This document shows, in pieces, positions 50,932-59,783 of a DNA stretch of 64,000 bases. The stretch is from Microbacterium jejuense. Lineage in GTDB: Bacteria; Actinomycetota; Actinomycetes; Actinomycetales; Microbacteriaceae. The stretch spans positions 248,001 to 312,000 of the forward strand of contig NZ_JAEUAW010000002.1 of assembly GCF_019511665.1 (NCBI RefSeq), given 5' to 3'. The stretch's first letter is position 1. The number at the start of each line of letters is the position of its first letter. The notes below the pieces were generated by a model. It was not told the origin of the DNA. It did no database searches and saw only the letters and a list, made by a program, of their open reading frames with translations. The translations under genes were made by a program, and so were the position numbers.

Positions 50932-52116
50932 ATGGTCCTGGATGTCGACCGGGCGCGTGCTGACACTCCTGGGGTGCGCAACGTCGCTCATTTCAACAAC
51001 GCCGGTTCCGCGTTGCCGCCTCGCCAGGTGACCGAGGCTGTCATCGATCATCTGCGGCTCGAGAGCGAACGCGGTGGGTACGAAGCGGCAGCGGCAGCCG
51101 AGGAGCGGATCGAGGCAACCTACGACAGTGTCGCTGCGCTGATCGGCGCGGACCGGGACGAGATCGCGATCGTCGAGAACGCGACACGCGCGTGGGACAT
51201 GGTGTTCTACGCCTTGGCGGCTTCGTTCCGACCGGGGGATCGGATCCTGACGTCGCGCGCGGAGTACGCGAGCAACATGATCGCGTTCCTGCAGATCGCG
51301 GCGCGTTCCGGGGTGATCGTCGAAGCGGTCGACAACGATGCCTCCGGGCAGATCAGCGTCGACGACCTCCGCGATCGGCTCACTGCGCGAGGTGTCGGAC
51401 CGGTGAGGCTGATCGCGCTCACGCACGTCCCCACCCAAGGCGGTCTTGTGAACCCGGCTGCCGACGTCGGGCGAGCAGCCCGCGAGTTCGGTGTGCCGTA
51501 CCTCCTGGATGCCTGTCAGTCGATCGGGCAGATGCCGATCGATGTCTCCACGATCGGATGCGACTTCCTCACCGCCACCGGACGCAAGTTCCTCCGAGCG
51601 CCGCGAGGGACGGGGTTCGCCTACGTCCGCCGCGACCTGATCCGCTCCTTGGAGCCGCCCTTCCTGGACCTGCACGCCGCGACCTGGACCGCGGCAGATC
51701 GCTTCGAGATCAGGCCCGACGCGCGACGCTTCGAGAACTGGGAGACCAACGTCGCCGGCAAGATCGGGCTCGGCGTCGCTGCCTCCTATGCCCAGAGCTG
51801 GGGGTTGACCGAGATTCAGCAGCGGGTCCAATCACTCGCCGACACGCTCCGCCAGCGGCTCCGAGATCGCGCGGGCGTACGTGTGCACGACCAGGGCGAG
51901 CGCACGTGCGGGATCGTCACCTTCACCGTCGACGGAACTGCCCCGCACGAGGTTCAGCGCCGGCTCGCGGCGAACGGCATCAACACGAGCGTCTCGGTGG
52001 TGGACTACGCCCGACTCGACCTGGAGGCCCGGCACCTGACCGGGCTGGTCCGTGCGTCCGTGCATTACTACAACACCGACGAGGAGATCGACCGCCTCAT
52101 CGCGGCGCTCCCATAG
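50932..52116 (+). CDS. Class V aminotransferase (cysteine desulfurase/EgtE-like)
   Basis: PLP enzyme of 394 residues: HFNNAGSALPPRQV, the cofactor loop IVENATRAWDMVFYALAASF, LIALTHVPTQGGLVNPAADVG, DACQSIGQMPIDV (PLP Asp), and the Schiff-base Lys in LTATGRKFLRAPRGTGFAYVR. It resembles cysteine desulfurase-like lyases such as EgtE or isopenicillin epimerases; no ergothioneine genes are adjacent. TAAGAT (50920-50925) six bases before ATG 50932 looks like a -10 element, so the message is probably leaderless; a GTG at 50926 would lie within it. Confidence 0.85.
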   Translation: MVLDVDRARADTPGVRNVAHFNNAGSALPPRQVTEAVIDHLRLESERGGYEAAAAAEERIEATYDSVAALIGADRDEIAIVENATRAWDMVFYALAASFRPGDRILTSRAEYASNMIAFLQIAARSGVIVEAVDNDASGQISVDDLRDRLTARGVGPVRLIALTHVPTQGGLVNPAADVGRAAREFGVPYLLDACQSIGQMPIDVSTIGCDFLTATGRKFLRAPRGTGFAYVRRDLIRSLEPPFLDLHAATWTAADRFEIRPDARRFENWETNVAGKIGLGVAASYAQSWGLTEIQQRVQSLADTLRQRLRDRAGVRVHDQGERTCGIVTFTVDGTAPHEVQRRLAANGINTSVSVVDYARLDLEARHLTGLVRASVHYYNTDEEIDRLIAALP

Positions 52117-52121
52117 ACCGC

Positions 52122-52155
52122 CTAGCCGAAGCCGGTTTCAGGAGCCGTCGGCTAG
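52122..52155. terminator. Short convergent hairpin
   Basis: CTAGCCGA (52122-52129) and TCGGCTAG (52148-52155) pair perfectly, loop of 18. The right arm includes the stop codon of the cytochrome b gene, as in other tightly convergent pairs. Confidence 0.45.
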
Positions 52156-53750
52156 TCTTCCCGCCGCTCTGACACGTCCCCGCCGGTGCCCGCGCTCACG
52201 AGGACGCCGCGCCGCGCCGCTCCGTCAGCCGCGGCAGGTGCGAGCAGCCGCTCGTTGGCGGGAGACACCGGCAATGCGATTCGCGCGCGGTCGGTCTCGT
52301 CCAGCGGCCGATGCACTTCGACGTACTCCCCACCGGCAAGGCGGAGGATGCGCCCTGTCTCGTACCCGTGCTCCAGCAGCATCCGGTCCTTCTGCTGCAG
52401 GCCGAGAGCGACTCGGCGCGCCACGCTGAAGCCGACGAGCGGTCCGAGGACGAGCGCGGCCTGCAGGGTGAGGATGACGTGCTCGATGCTCACCGAGAAC
52501 GTCGTTGCGATGATGTCGGCGCCGCCGGCAGCCCACAGCACTCCCACGAAGACGAGCCCCGCGACGCCGATGCCGGTCCGTGTCGGCGCGGTGCGCGGGC
52601 GATCGAGCAGGTCGTGGTCGCGCCGGTCGCCGGTGACGCGCTCCTCGATGTACGGGTACAGGACGAGCACCGCGAAGAACGCGCCGACGACGGCGAGCGG
52701 CGCGAGCACCGCGAGCGTCCAGGTGCGACCGAGCCATTCGATCTCCCACCCCGGCGGCACCAGACGCAGAGCGCCGTCGAGGAAGCCGGTGTACCAGTCC
52801 GGCTGGCTTCCAGCACCCGCGTTCCCGGGATCGGCAGGACCGTAGAGCCAGATGGGGCTCACCGTGACCGTCGCCGAGACGAGGAGCAGCACGGCGGTGA
52901 CCACCGCGAACAGCCCGCCGGCGCGTACCGCGGCCGTCGGGACGAGCGGCTCGCCGACGATGTTGTGCGGCGTGCGACCCAGGCCGGGGAACTGTACGGG
53001 GCCGTGGCGCCATGCCGCGATGCCACGGAGCGTGAGGAACGCGATGAGGGCCAGCGGGAACACGACGACGTGGAGCGGGTACAGATTCTCGATGATGCGT
53101 CCGGGGAAGGAGCCTCCGAACAGCGCCGAGGCCAGCCACGTGCCGACGACGGGGATGCCGAGGAGGATGCCCTCGACGATGCGCAGCCCGGTGCTCGACA
53201 GCATGTCGTCGGGAAGCGCGTAGCCGCTCCACCCGGTGGCGACGGCCGCCAGGAACGCGAGCACCAGCAGGACCCACATCGCCCGGCGCGGTCGCCGATG
53301 GGCGCCGGTGAAGAAGGCGACCACGAGCTGCACCACGATCGAGGCCGGCAGCAGCAGCGCCGACCAGTGGTGCGCCTGGCGCAGGAGCCGGCCGCCGGGC
53401 ACCTCGAAGCTGACACGCATCGTCGAGGCGAACGCCTTGGAGACGGCGGCATCGTGAAGGGGCGCATACGAACCCGCGTAGCTGATCGTGTCGCTCGAGG
53501 GCGTGTAGAAGAACATCAGGACGACGCCGGTCACCATGACGACCACGAGTGACGCGACGGTGACGACGCCGAACAGGTTCGTCCAATGCCGCGGCACTGC
53601 CCGCGCCCGCAGGCCCAGCCACACGTCCTCGATGCGCCGCCCGAGCACCCGCGTGTCGGCGAGCCGTACGCTCAGCCGATCGGTGAGCGTACGACCGCGG
53701 CGCTCCTCCTTCGCGCGAGAGTTCCCGGTCCCGTCGGCGATGCTGCGCAC
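52152..53750 (-). CDS. Cytochrome b (QcrB-like), orphan copy
   Basis: Integral membrane protein of 532 residues of the actinobacterial QcrB type. An N-terminal amphipathic part (RAVPRHWTNLFGV) is followed by about eight spans. Heme ligands are expected in RQAHHWSALLLPASIVVQLVVAFFTGAHRRPRR and ENLYPLHVVVFPLALIAFLTLRG; the quinol site region VGEPLVPTAAVRAGG and a C-terminal cytoplasmic tail follow. QcrB normally sits with qcrC, qcrA and ctaE; none is here. GAGGAGG before GTG 53750 supports the start. It is likely a diverged paralogue with its own partner. Confidence 0.88.
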   Translation of the reverse strand: MRSIADGTGNSRAKEERRGRTLTDRLSVRLADTRVLGRRIEDVWLGLRARAVPRHWTNLFGVVTVASLVVVMVTGVVLMFFYTPSSDTISYAGSYAPLHDAAVSKAFASTMRVSFEVPGGRLLRQAHHWSALLLPASIVVQLVVAFFTGAHRRPRRAMWVLLVLAFLAAVATGWSGYALPDDMLSSTGLRIVEGILLGIPVVGTWLASALFGGSFPGRIIENLYPLHVVVFPLALIAFLTLRGIAAWRHGPVQFPGLGRTPHNIVGEPLVPTAAVRAGGLFAVVTAVLLLVSATVTVSPIWLYGPADPGNAGAGSQPDWYTGFLDGALRLVPPGWEIEWLGRTWTLAVLAPLAVVGAFFAVLVLYPYIEERVTGDRRDHDLLDRPRTAPTRTGIGVAGLVFVGVLWAAGGADIIATTFSVSIEHVILTLQAALVLGPLVGFSVARRVALGLQQKDRMLLEHGYETGRILRLAGGEYVEVHRPLDETDRARIALPVSPANERLLAPAAADGAARRGVLVSAGTGGDVSERRED

Positions 53751-53876
53751 GTCCGCCCTCCTCGTTTGGCTTCACACATGAGACACCGCAGCGCTCCAGC
53801 GTGTGACAGGCCAGGACGCCTGAGCGTCAGGCCGGTCGTCGTCGGCGTCGGCGTCGTGCGCGGGAGAATGCACCCG

Positions 53877-54809
53877 TCATCGGGCCCACCGCGCCACATC
53901 GAGGATCGCCCAGGCGAAGGCGTCCGGCGCCTCCTGGGGGAGGTTGTGTCCGATGCCCCCGGCGACCACGCGGTGCTCGTAGCGACCGGCGAACTTCGGC
54001 GCGTAGGCCGCGGCATCCGGATGCGGTGCCCCGTTCGCGTCCCCCTCGAGCGTGATGGTCGGCACGTCGATCGACGGCGCGTGCGCGAGCAGCGCCTCGG
54101 TCTCATCGAGTCGCGGATCTCCCTCGGCGAGACCGAGGCGCCACCGATAGTTGTGGATCACGATGTCAACGTGGTCGGGGTTGTCCAGAGCGACGGCGCT
54201 CGCGCCGAACACGTCGTCGTCGAAGGCCCACTGCGGAGACGCGAGGCGCCAGATCAGCTTCGCGAAGTCGTGGCGGTACCGGTCGTAGCCCTCCCGCCCT
54301 CGCTCGGTCGCGAAGTAGTACTGGTACCACCACTGCAGCTCGGCCGCGGGCGGAAGCGGCGCCGCCCCGGCAGCCTGGCTGCCGATGAGGTAGCCGCTCA
54401 CCGAGACCAGCCCGAGGGTGCGATCGGGGTGCAGGGTTGCCACGATGTCGGCGGTGCGGGCGCCCCAGTCGAAGCCCGCGACGATCGCACGATCGACGCC
54501 CAGCGCGTCCAACAGCGTGAGCGCATCGCCGGCCAGCGCCGACTGCTGCGCGTTGCGCAGCGTCTCGGCCGAGCGGAAGACGGTCTCGCCGTGGCCGCGC
54601 AGATACGGCACCAGCACCCGATAGCCGGCATCGACCAGTCGGGGAACGACCTCGCCGAAGCTGCGGATGTCGTAGGGCCAGCCGTGCAGCAGCAGGACGA
54701 CCGTGCCGTCGCGTGGTCCTTCGTCCACGTACGCGACGTTCAGCTCGCCAGCGTCGATGTGGTTCAGCCTCGCGAACGGATCGGAGATCATGACGTCTTG
54801 GATGGGCAT
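53877..54809 (-). CDS. Alpha/beta hydrolase, epoxide-hydrolase-like
   Basis: Enzyme of 310 residues. HGWPYDIRSFGEVVPRL gives the oxyanion His-Gly; the nucleophile elbow GFDWGART has Asp114 rather than Ser, as in epoxide hydrolases and haloalkane dehalogenases; a cap with WWYQYYFATERGREGYDRYR follows; catalytic His is in GGIGHNLPQEAP. Substrate unknown. AAGGAGC precedes the ATG at 54809. Confidence 0.87.
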   Translation of the reverse strand: MPIQDVMISDPFARLNHIDAGELNVAYVDEGPRDGTVVLLLHGWPYDIRSFGEVVPRLVDAGYRVLVPYLRGHGETVFRSAETLRNAQQSALAGDALTLLDALGVDRAIVAGFDWGARTADIVATLHPDRTLGLVSVSGYLIGSQAAGAAPLPPAAELQWWYQYYFATERGREGYDRYRHDFAKLIWRLASPQWAFDDDVFGASAVALDNPDHVDIVIHNYRWRLGLAEGDPRLDETEALLAHAPSIDVPTITLEGDANGAPHPDAAAYAPKFAGRYEHRVVAGGIGHNLPQEAPDAFAWAILDVARWAR

Positions 54810-54996
54810 GGATGCTCCTTGTCTGTCATGAGCGAATGACCGCCGGGCCACCCGTTCTGTGACATCGAGCGTGATCGCCGCGACATGATTCGACGATCCC
54901 GCCGGAGGGATTCGCGTCACCGCGGCCGCCGGCATCCACTCGGTCTGATGTCGGGGGCGATTCTCATCGCGAGCGACGGTTTCGTACCCTTGTGCG

Positions 54997-55749
54997 ATGC
55001 GCGAGTTCTTTCGAGGGGCGGGGATGCTGCTCCGAGGCTTCGCGTACTGGCGACGTCGCCCGGGACTGATGCTGCTCGGGCTGGTGCCGGCGGTCATCGT
55101 CGGACTGCTGCTGTTCGGCGGCCTGATCACGCTGGCGGCGTTCCTTCCCGGCCTCACCGAGGCGCTCACGCCGTTCGCCGACGGGTGGCCGTCGGTGTGG
55201 GCGGCTGTCATCCGCATCACGATCGGCACGGCGCTCGTCGGGGCGGCGCTCGTGCTGGTGGCGATCTCGTTCACCGCCCTGACGCTGCTGATCGGCGAGC
55301 CGTTCTACGAGCGCATCTGGCGGGCGGTCGAGGCCGATCACGGCGACGAGCGGTTCGATGCGTCTTACGGCTTCTGGCGGTCGGTCGGCGACGCGCTCTC
55401 ACTCGTCGGTCGAGGAATCCTGATCGCCGTGCTCGCCCTCGCACTCGGGTTCATCCCGGTGGTCGGCGGTGTCGTGAGCGCGGTCGTCGGCGTGATCCTC
55501 ACCGGGTGGGTCGTCGCCGACGAGCTCAGCTCGCGCGCCCTCAGCGCCCGTGGCCTCACCGCGGCGGAGCGCAAGCGGCTGCGCCGCGGCCACCGAGCCC
55601 GCGTGCTCGGCTTCGGCGTGGCGACGCAGCTGTGCTTCCTCGTCCCGCTCGGTGCCGTCGCGTCGATGCCCGCGGCGGTCGCCGGATCCACGCTGCTCGC
55701 GCGTTCCTTGCTCGACGAGCAGAACGGGCCCGGCCGCGCGTCAGCCTAA
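54997..55749 (+). CDS. EI24 domain membrane protein
   Basis: Membrane protein of 250 residues resembling EI24/CysZ-type proteins: FRGAGMLLRGFAYWRRRPGLMLLGLVPAVIVGLLLFGGL, WPSVWAAVIRITIGTALVGAALVLVAISFTALTLLIGEPFYERIW, and a Gly/Val-rich GFIPVVGGVVSAVVGVILTGW. CysZ imports sulfate; other members are uncharacterised. TACCCT (54985-54990) ends six bases before the ATG, giving a leaderless start. Its end overlaps the convergent hydrolase gene by nine bases. Confidence 0.85.
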   Translation: MREFFRGAGMLLRGFAYWRRRPGLMLLGLVPAVIVGLLLFGGLITLAAFLPGLTEALTPFADGWPSVWAAVIRITIGTALVGAALVLVAISFTALTLLIGEPFYERIWRAVEADHGDERFDASYGFWRSVGDALSLVGRGILIAVLALALGFIPVVGGVVSAVVGVILTGWVVADELSSRALSARGLTAAERKRLRRGHRARVLGFGVATQLCFLVPLGAVASMPAAVAGSTLLARSLLDEQNGPGRASA

Positions 55750-56652
55750 CTGCGCTCGCAGCCACGTCCTCGCGCGCGCCTGCAGCGCGCGGGCCGGCTC
55801 GGTGTCGGGCGCCCAGGCCTCGAAGCCGTGGGCGGCGCCCGACACGACGTCGAGGGTCACCGGCACGCCGGCGGCCTCGAGCGCGCGGGCGTACGCGACG
55901 TCCTCGTCGAAGAACAGCTCCGCGTCCGATGTGTAGATCCACGTCGGGGGCAGACCGCTGAGGTCTTCGCGCCGCGTGGCGGCGGCATAGGCCGGAAGGG
56001 ATTCGCCCCCGACCCGGTCGCCGAGGTACGAGCGCCAGCCCACGAGGTTCGCGCGGTTGTTCCACACGAAGTGGTCGACGTCGTCGCGCGATCGGTCGGC
56101 GGCTGTGCGGTCGTCCAGCATCGGGCAGAACAGCCACTGCGCGACCGGCGGGGTCTGCGCGTCGACGAGGCGCTGGACGAGCGCGGCGGCCAGGCCGCCT
56201 CCGGCGCTCTGGCCGCCGACGGCGATGCGGCCGGGGTCGACGCCGAGCTCGGCCGCGTGCGTGACGAACCACGCGAAGGCGGCGGCACTGTCGTCGATCG
56301 CGGCGGGAAAGGGATGCCGCGGTGCGAGGCGGTAGTCGACCGAGACCACGATGACCCCGGTGTCGCGGGCGACCTCGCTGCATGTGCGATCGTCCATCGC
56401 GGCGGCGCCGAGCACGAGTCCGCCGCCGTGGATCCACAGCAGCCCTGCCCCGCTCGTCTGAGCAGGCACGTAGACCCGCACGCGCACGGCGCCGTCGCGG
56501 ACGACGCGCCGCTCGACGCCGTCGACCTTGGTGCCGGGCATGAAGCGCGACAGCGACGTGATCGTCCACAGCGTCACCGGATTCTCCAGGTTGATCCGCG
56601 GGGCCTTTCGGGTGACCTCGCGCAGCGCAGGGTCGATCTGTGTGATGTCCAC
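55741..56652 (-). CDS. Alpha/beta hydrolase, HSL family
   Basis: Hormone-sensitive-lipase-type esterase of 303 residues: oxyanion motif HGGG (75-78), nucleophile Ser149 in VGGQSAGGG, Asp in WIYTSDAELFFDED and His in SGAAHGFEAW. SYDYRLAPRHPFPAAIDD-like segment is VVSVDYRLAPRHPFP. GAAGGAC before GTG 56652 decides the start over an ATG eleven codons upstream. Confidence 0.88.
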   Translation of the reverse strand: MDITQIDPALREVTRKAPRINLENPVTLWTITSLSRFMPGTKVDGVERRVVRDGAVRVRVYVPAQTSGAGLLWIHGGGLVLGAAAMDDRTCSEVARDTGVIVVSVDYRLAPRHPFPAAIDDSAAAFAWFVTHAAELGVDPGRIAVGGQSAGGGLAAALVQRLVDAQTPPVAQWLFCPMLDDRTAADRSRDDVDHFVWNNRANLVGWRSYLGDRVGGESLPAYAAATRREDLSGLPPTWIYTSDAELFFDEDVAYARALEAAGVPVTLDVVSGAAHGFEAWAPDTEPARALQARARTWLRAQLG

Positions 56653-56790
56653 GCGTGTGTCCTTCGTCCGGGGGGTGACTGACAACAGGATGTCGTGCTC
56701 ACGCTACTGCCGGCACGCGGAGTCGGGCGCTCCCGGACGCGCACCGACGGGGACTGCCGGGCCGCCGGCATCCACGCATACTCTGTGGTC

Positions 56791-57741
56791 ATGGCCCTCG
56801 CGCATCTGCCGATCCTGACGGTCACGCCCAATCCCGCACTCGACGTGTCGACGTCGACGCCGCGGGTGATGCCCGAGAGCAAGATGCGCTGCGGGCCGAC
56901 GCGACTGGATCCGGGCGGCGGGGGTGTCAACGTGTCGCGGGTGGTCCGCAACCTCGGCGGGCATTCGCTGGCCGTGTACGCGGCCGGCGGGCCGACCGGG
57001 CAGGCCTACCGGCAGCTGCTCGACCGCGAGGGCATCGCCAGTCGCATGGTGGGGATCGCGGATGCCACACGCGAGAGCTTCACCGTCGACGAGACGTCGA
57101 CGGGCGAGCAGTTCCGGTTCGTGCTCCAGGGCCCCGAGCTGTCGGAGCCGGAGTGGCGGGCGCTGCTGTCGGCGGTCGCGGACGACTTTCCCGTCGGCGG
57201 GTTCGTCGTGACCAGCGGCAGTCTGCCGCCGGGAGCGCCGGACGACCTGTACGCGCAGATCGCGCGCATCGCCCGCGAGCATGGCTCGCGCTGCGTCGTC
57301 GACACTTCCGGCGACGCGCTGGCCGCCGCGCTGGAGGAGGGCGTGTTCCTCATCAAACCCAGCAAGCGCGAGCTGCGCGAGCTGGTGGGAGCAGCCGAGA
57401 CCGACGAGATCGGCCTGATCGAGGCGGCCCGGGAGCTCGTGGGGCGGGGCTCGTGCGAGGTCGTCGCACTCACGCTCGGCGGGTCGGGTGCGGTGCTCGT
57501 CACCGCCGACGAAGCCTTGCGCCTGCCCACGCCGCACGTCGAGGTGCAGAGCGCGGTGGGCGCGGGCGACAGCTTTCTCGGCGCCCTCGTGCTGCGCCTG
57601 GCGCAGGGTCGCTCGCTCGGCGAGGCGTTCCGCTCCGGTGTCGCGGCCGGGTCGGCCACGGCGGCGCTCCCCGCGACGGACCTGTGCCGCGCCGAGGACG
57701 TCGAGCGTCTGGAGCAGGGGCTCGAGCCGGTCACCGTCTGA
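56791..57741 (+). CDS. PfkB-family sugar kinase (1-phosphofructokinase-like)
   Basis: Kinase of 316 residues. ILTVTPNPALDVSTSTPRVMPESKMRC and DPGGGGVNVSRVVRNLGG are the N-terminal substrate elements of the LacC/FruK branch; GFVVTSGSLPPGAP lies mid-way and VGAGDSFLGALVLRLAQG carries the catalytic Asp. It likely phosphorylates a sugar phosphate. No PTS genes adjoin. TACTCT (56779-56784) six bases before ATG 56791 indicates a leaderless message; the frame upstream is discarded. Confidence 0.88.
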   Translation: MALAHLPILTVTPNPALDVSTSTPRVMPESKMRCGPTRLDPGGGGVNVSRVVRNLGGHSLAVYAAGGPTGQAYRQLLDREGIASRMVGIADATRESFTVDETSTGEQFRFVLQGPELSEPEWRALLSAVADDFPVGGFVVTSGSLPPGAPDDLYAQIARIAREHGSRCVVDTSGDALAAALEEGVFLIKPSKRELRELVGAAETDEIGLIEAARELVGRGSCEVVALTLGGSGAVLVTADEALRLPTPHVEVQSAVGAGDSFLGALVLRLAQGRSLGEAFRSGVAAGSATAALPATDLCRAEDVERLEQGLEPVTV

Positions 57742-57757
57742 TGCCGGGAGGCCGACG

Positions 57758-57792
57758 GCGACGCCCCGGCCGGATCGCGGCCGGGGCGTCGC
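57758..57792. terminator. Bidirectional terminator between convergent genes
   Basis: GCGACGCCCCGGCC (57758-57771) pairs perfectly with GGCCGGGGCGTCGC (57779-57792), loop 7. It lies 16 bases after the kinase stop and 6 bases from the end of the opposing hydrolase gene. Confidence 0.8.
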
Positions 57793-57798
57793 GGCGTC

Positions 57799-58554
57799 TC
57801 ACTGAGCGGTCGCGCCCACGGTCTCGGAGCGGCTCTCGACGTACGCGCGACCCGCGGCGGCGATCGTCGCCACCACGGCGTCGGGCTGCGACACGCTGAT
57901 CGCGTGCGAGGCGCCTGCCACCTCGGTGGTGCCGCGGGCTCCGGCGCGCTCGGCCCCGGCGCGGAACACCGCGACGGGGATGTTGTGGTCCTGGTCGCCG
58001 AACACGTGCCAGGACGGGATGTCCTTCCACGCGGGCTGATCGGTCGTCAGGCCGTCGGTCAGCGCCTTCTCGGTCACGGGGCGCTGCGTGGCGGCCATCA
58101 GTGCGGCCTGCGCGTCGGGCACATCCGCGGCGAACTGCTCGTGGAACGCGTCGACGCGGATGGCGAACTCGTTGCCGCCAGTGGCGACCGGGTACGCCGC
58201 GAGCGCTTCGCCGAGCGTGCTGCCGGGGGCCGTGGCCGACAGCGAGAACGCGCTCTCGCCGGTCTCGGGCGCGAACGCCGACGCGTACACGAGTCCGACG
58301 ACCTGCTCGTTGCGCGAGGCCGCCTCGGTGATGACGAGGCCGCCGTACGAGTGCCCGACGAGCACGACCGGCCCGTCGATCGACGCGATGACGTTGCGCA
58401 CGTACTGGGCGTCGCCGGCGAGGCTGCGCAGCGGGTTGGCGACGGCGACGGCGTTGACGCCCTTCGCCTGCAGGCGTTCGATGACGCCGTTCCACGAGGC
58501 GGACTCGGCGAAGGCGCCGTGGACGAGCACGATGGTGGGCTTGCGGATTTCCAT
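57799..58554 (-). CDS. Alpha/beta hydrolase
   Basis: Small hydrolase of 251 residues: IVLVHGAFAESASWNGVIERL (oxyanion), Ser69 in LVGHSYGGLVITEA, Asp in VFGDQDHNIP and His in VAGASHAISVSQP. The layout is that of EstC/salicylate-esterase-like hydrolases widespread in actinobacteria. Substrate unknown. GAGAAGCAG precedes the ATG at 58554. Another hydrolase gene lies 46 bases upstream on the same strand, so they may form an operon. Confidence 0.88.
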   Translation of the reverse strand: MEIRKPTIVLVHGAFAESASWNGVIERLQAKGVNAVAVANPLRSLAGDAQYVRNVIASIDGPVVLVGHSYGGLVITEAASRNEQVVGLVYASAFAPETGESAFSLSATAPGSTLGEALAAYPVATGGNEFAIRVDAFHEQFAADVPDAQAALMAATQRPVTEKALTDGLTTDQPAWKDIPSWHVFGDQDHNIPVAVFRAGAERAGARGTTEVAGASHAISVSQPDAVVATIAAAGRAYVESRSETVGATAQ

Positions 58555-58600
58555 TGTCTGCTTCTCTTTCTCTCTTGACTCGTTCGGGGTCGGTGGTGGA

Positions 58601-59551
58601 TCAGCCCTGCGCGAAGGCCTTGCGCAGGACGTGGATGGCCTGCTCGACCGCGGCGGTGGTCGCCGCCGACGGACGGAGCGGGTTGAGCATCATGAAGTCG
58701 TGGATCGTGGCGTCGTAGCGCACCAGGGTGGTGCGCACGCCCGCCTGGATGAGGTGGCGCCCGTACTGCTCGCCCTCGTCGCGCAGCACGTCGTTCTCGT
58801 CGACGATCAGCAGCGTCTCGGGAAGACCTCGCAGTTCGTCGATCGGCGCGCGCAGCGGCGAGGCCGTCTGGTCGTGGCGCGCGGCGACATCGGGCAGGTA
58901 GTTGTCCCAGAACCAGGCCATGGCGTCGGCGCGCAGGTGGAACCCCTCCGCGAACTCGCGGTAGCTCTCGGTGTCCATCGCGGCATCGGTGACCGGGTAG
59001 TACAGCGACTGGTGGATGAACGACACGTCCCCGCGCTTGGTGGCCAGCAGCGCCACGACGGCCGCCATGTTGCCGCCGACCGAGTCGCCGGCGATCGCGA
59101 GGCGCGAGGCATCCAGCCCTCGCTTGTCACCCTCGTCCATGATCCAGCGGGCGGTCGCGTACGCCTGCTCGATGGCGACGGGATGCCGCGCCTCGGGCGA
59201 TCGCGTGTACTCGACGAACACCACCGCGGCGTCCGCGCCGACGGCCAGCTCGCGTACCAGCCGGTCGTGGGTGCCGGCGTTGCCGAGCACCCAGCCCCCG
59301 CCGTGGATGTACAGAACGACGGGCAGCGTGCCGGACGCGCCGACGGGCCTGACGATGCGGACGGGCACGTCGCCGACGGCGGCGGAGACGGTGATCCACT
59401 CCTCGTCGACGTCGGGCTTGTCGACGGGCGCGGCCTGCACCTCGTCGAGGAGGGCGCGGGCGCCGTCGACCCCGCGCTCGACGAGCGTGGGCGGCTGAGC
59501 GGCGGCGTCGGCGAAGGCCTGCGCCTCGGGCTGGAGAGTGTGGTCGGTCAT
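58601..59551 (-). CDS. Alpha/beta hydrolase, HSL family
   Basis: Esterase of 316 residues with N-terminal cap (ALLDEVQAAPVDKPDVDEEW), HGGG (83-86), Ser157 in IAGDSVGGNMA, Asp in LIVDENDVLRDEG and His in DATIHDFMM. These features mark acetyl-esterase-like HSL enzymes. AGGAACGCC before ATG 59551. It is divergent from an ECF41 sigma gene, and the shared 232-base region carries the sigma promoter candidate on the other strand. Confidence 0.9.
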   Translation of the reverse strand: MTDHTLQPEAQAFADAAAQPPTLVERGVDGARALLDEVQAAPVDKPDVDEEWITVSAAVGDVPVRIVRPVGASGTLPVVLYIHGGGWVLGNAGTHDRLVRELAVGADAAVVFVEYTRSPEARHPVAIEQAYATARWIMDEGDKRGLDASRLAIAGDSVGGNMAAVVALLATKRGDVSFIHQSLYYPVTDAAMDTESYREFAEGFHLRADAMAWFWDNYLPDVAARHDQTASPLRAPIDELRGLPETLLIVDENDVLRDEGEQYGRHLIQAGVRTTLVRYDATIHDFMMLNPLRPSAATTAAVEQAIHVLRKAFAQG

Positions 59552-59656
59552 GGCGTTCCTTCCGTGAGCGGGCTGACGACCCGGTGTGCCAGCGAAGACC
59601 GGAGTGGTCGTCCGGCTGTGACCGATTCGGCGATCTCGGTCGTGATTCCGCGTCGG

Positions 59657-59684
59657 TGTCACATACCGAGTGGCTGTCTTGTCG
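59657..59684 (+). promoter_or_regulatory. ECF41-type promoter candidate before the sigma gene
   Basis: TGTCACA (59657-59663), 16 bases, TGTCG (59680-59684). The same motif pair with the same spacing precedes the NmrA-like gene at 61088-61115. TGTCACA is the reported upstream element of ECF41 promoters, so self-regulation by the sigma factor encoded 99 bases downstream is likely. Confidence 0.6.
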
Positions 59685-59783
59685 AAGCTCGTGTAGACCG
59701 TCGAGGGTGGGTGCGTCGCGCGCGCGACGCGGACGGCAGCGAGCCGCGGCATCCCTTCGTCGCCCGGTGAAGAAAGGCGTGAC

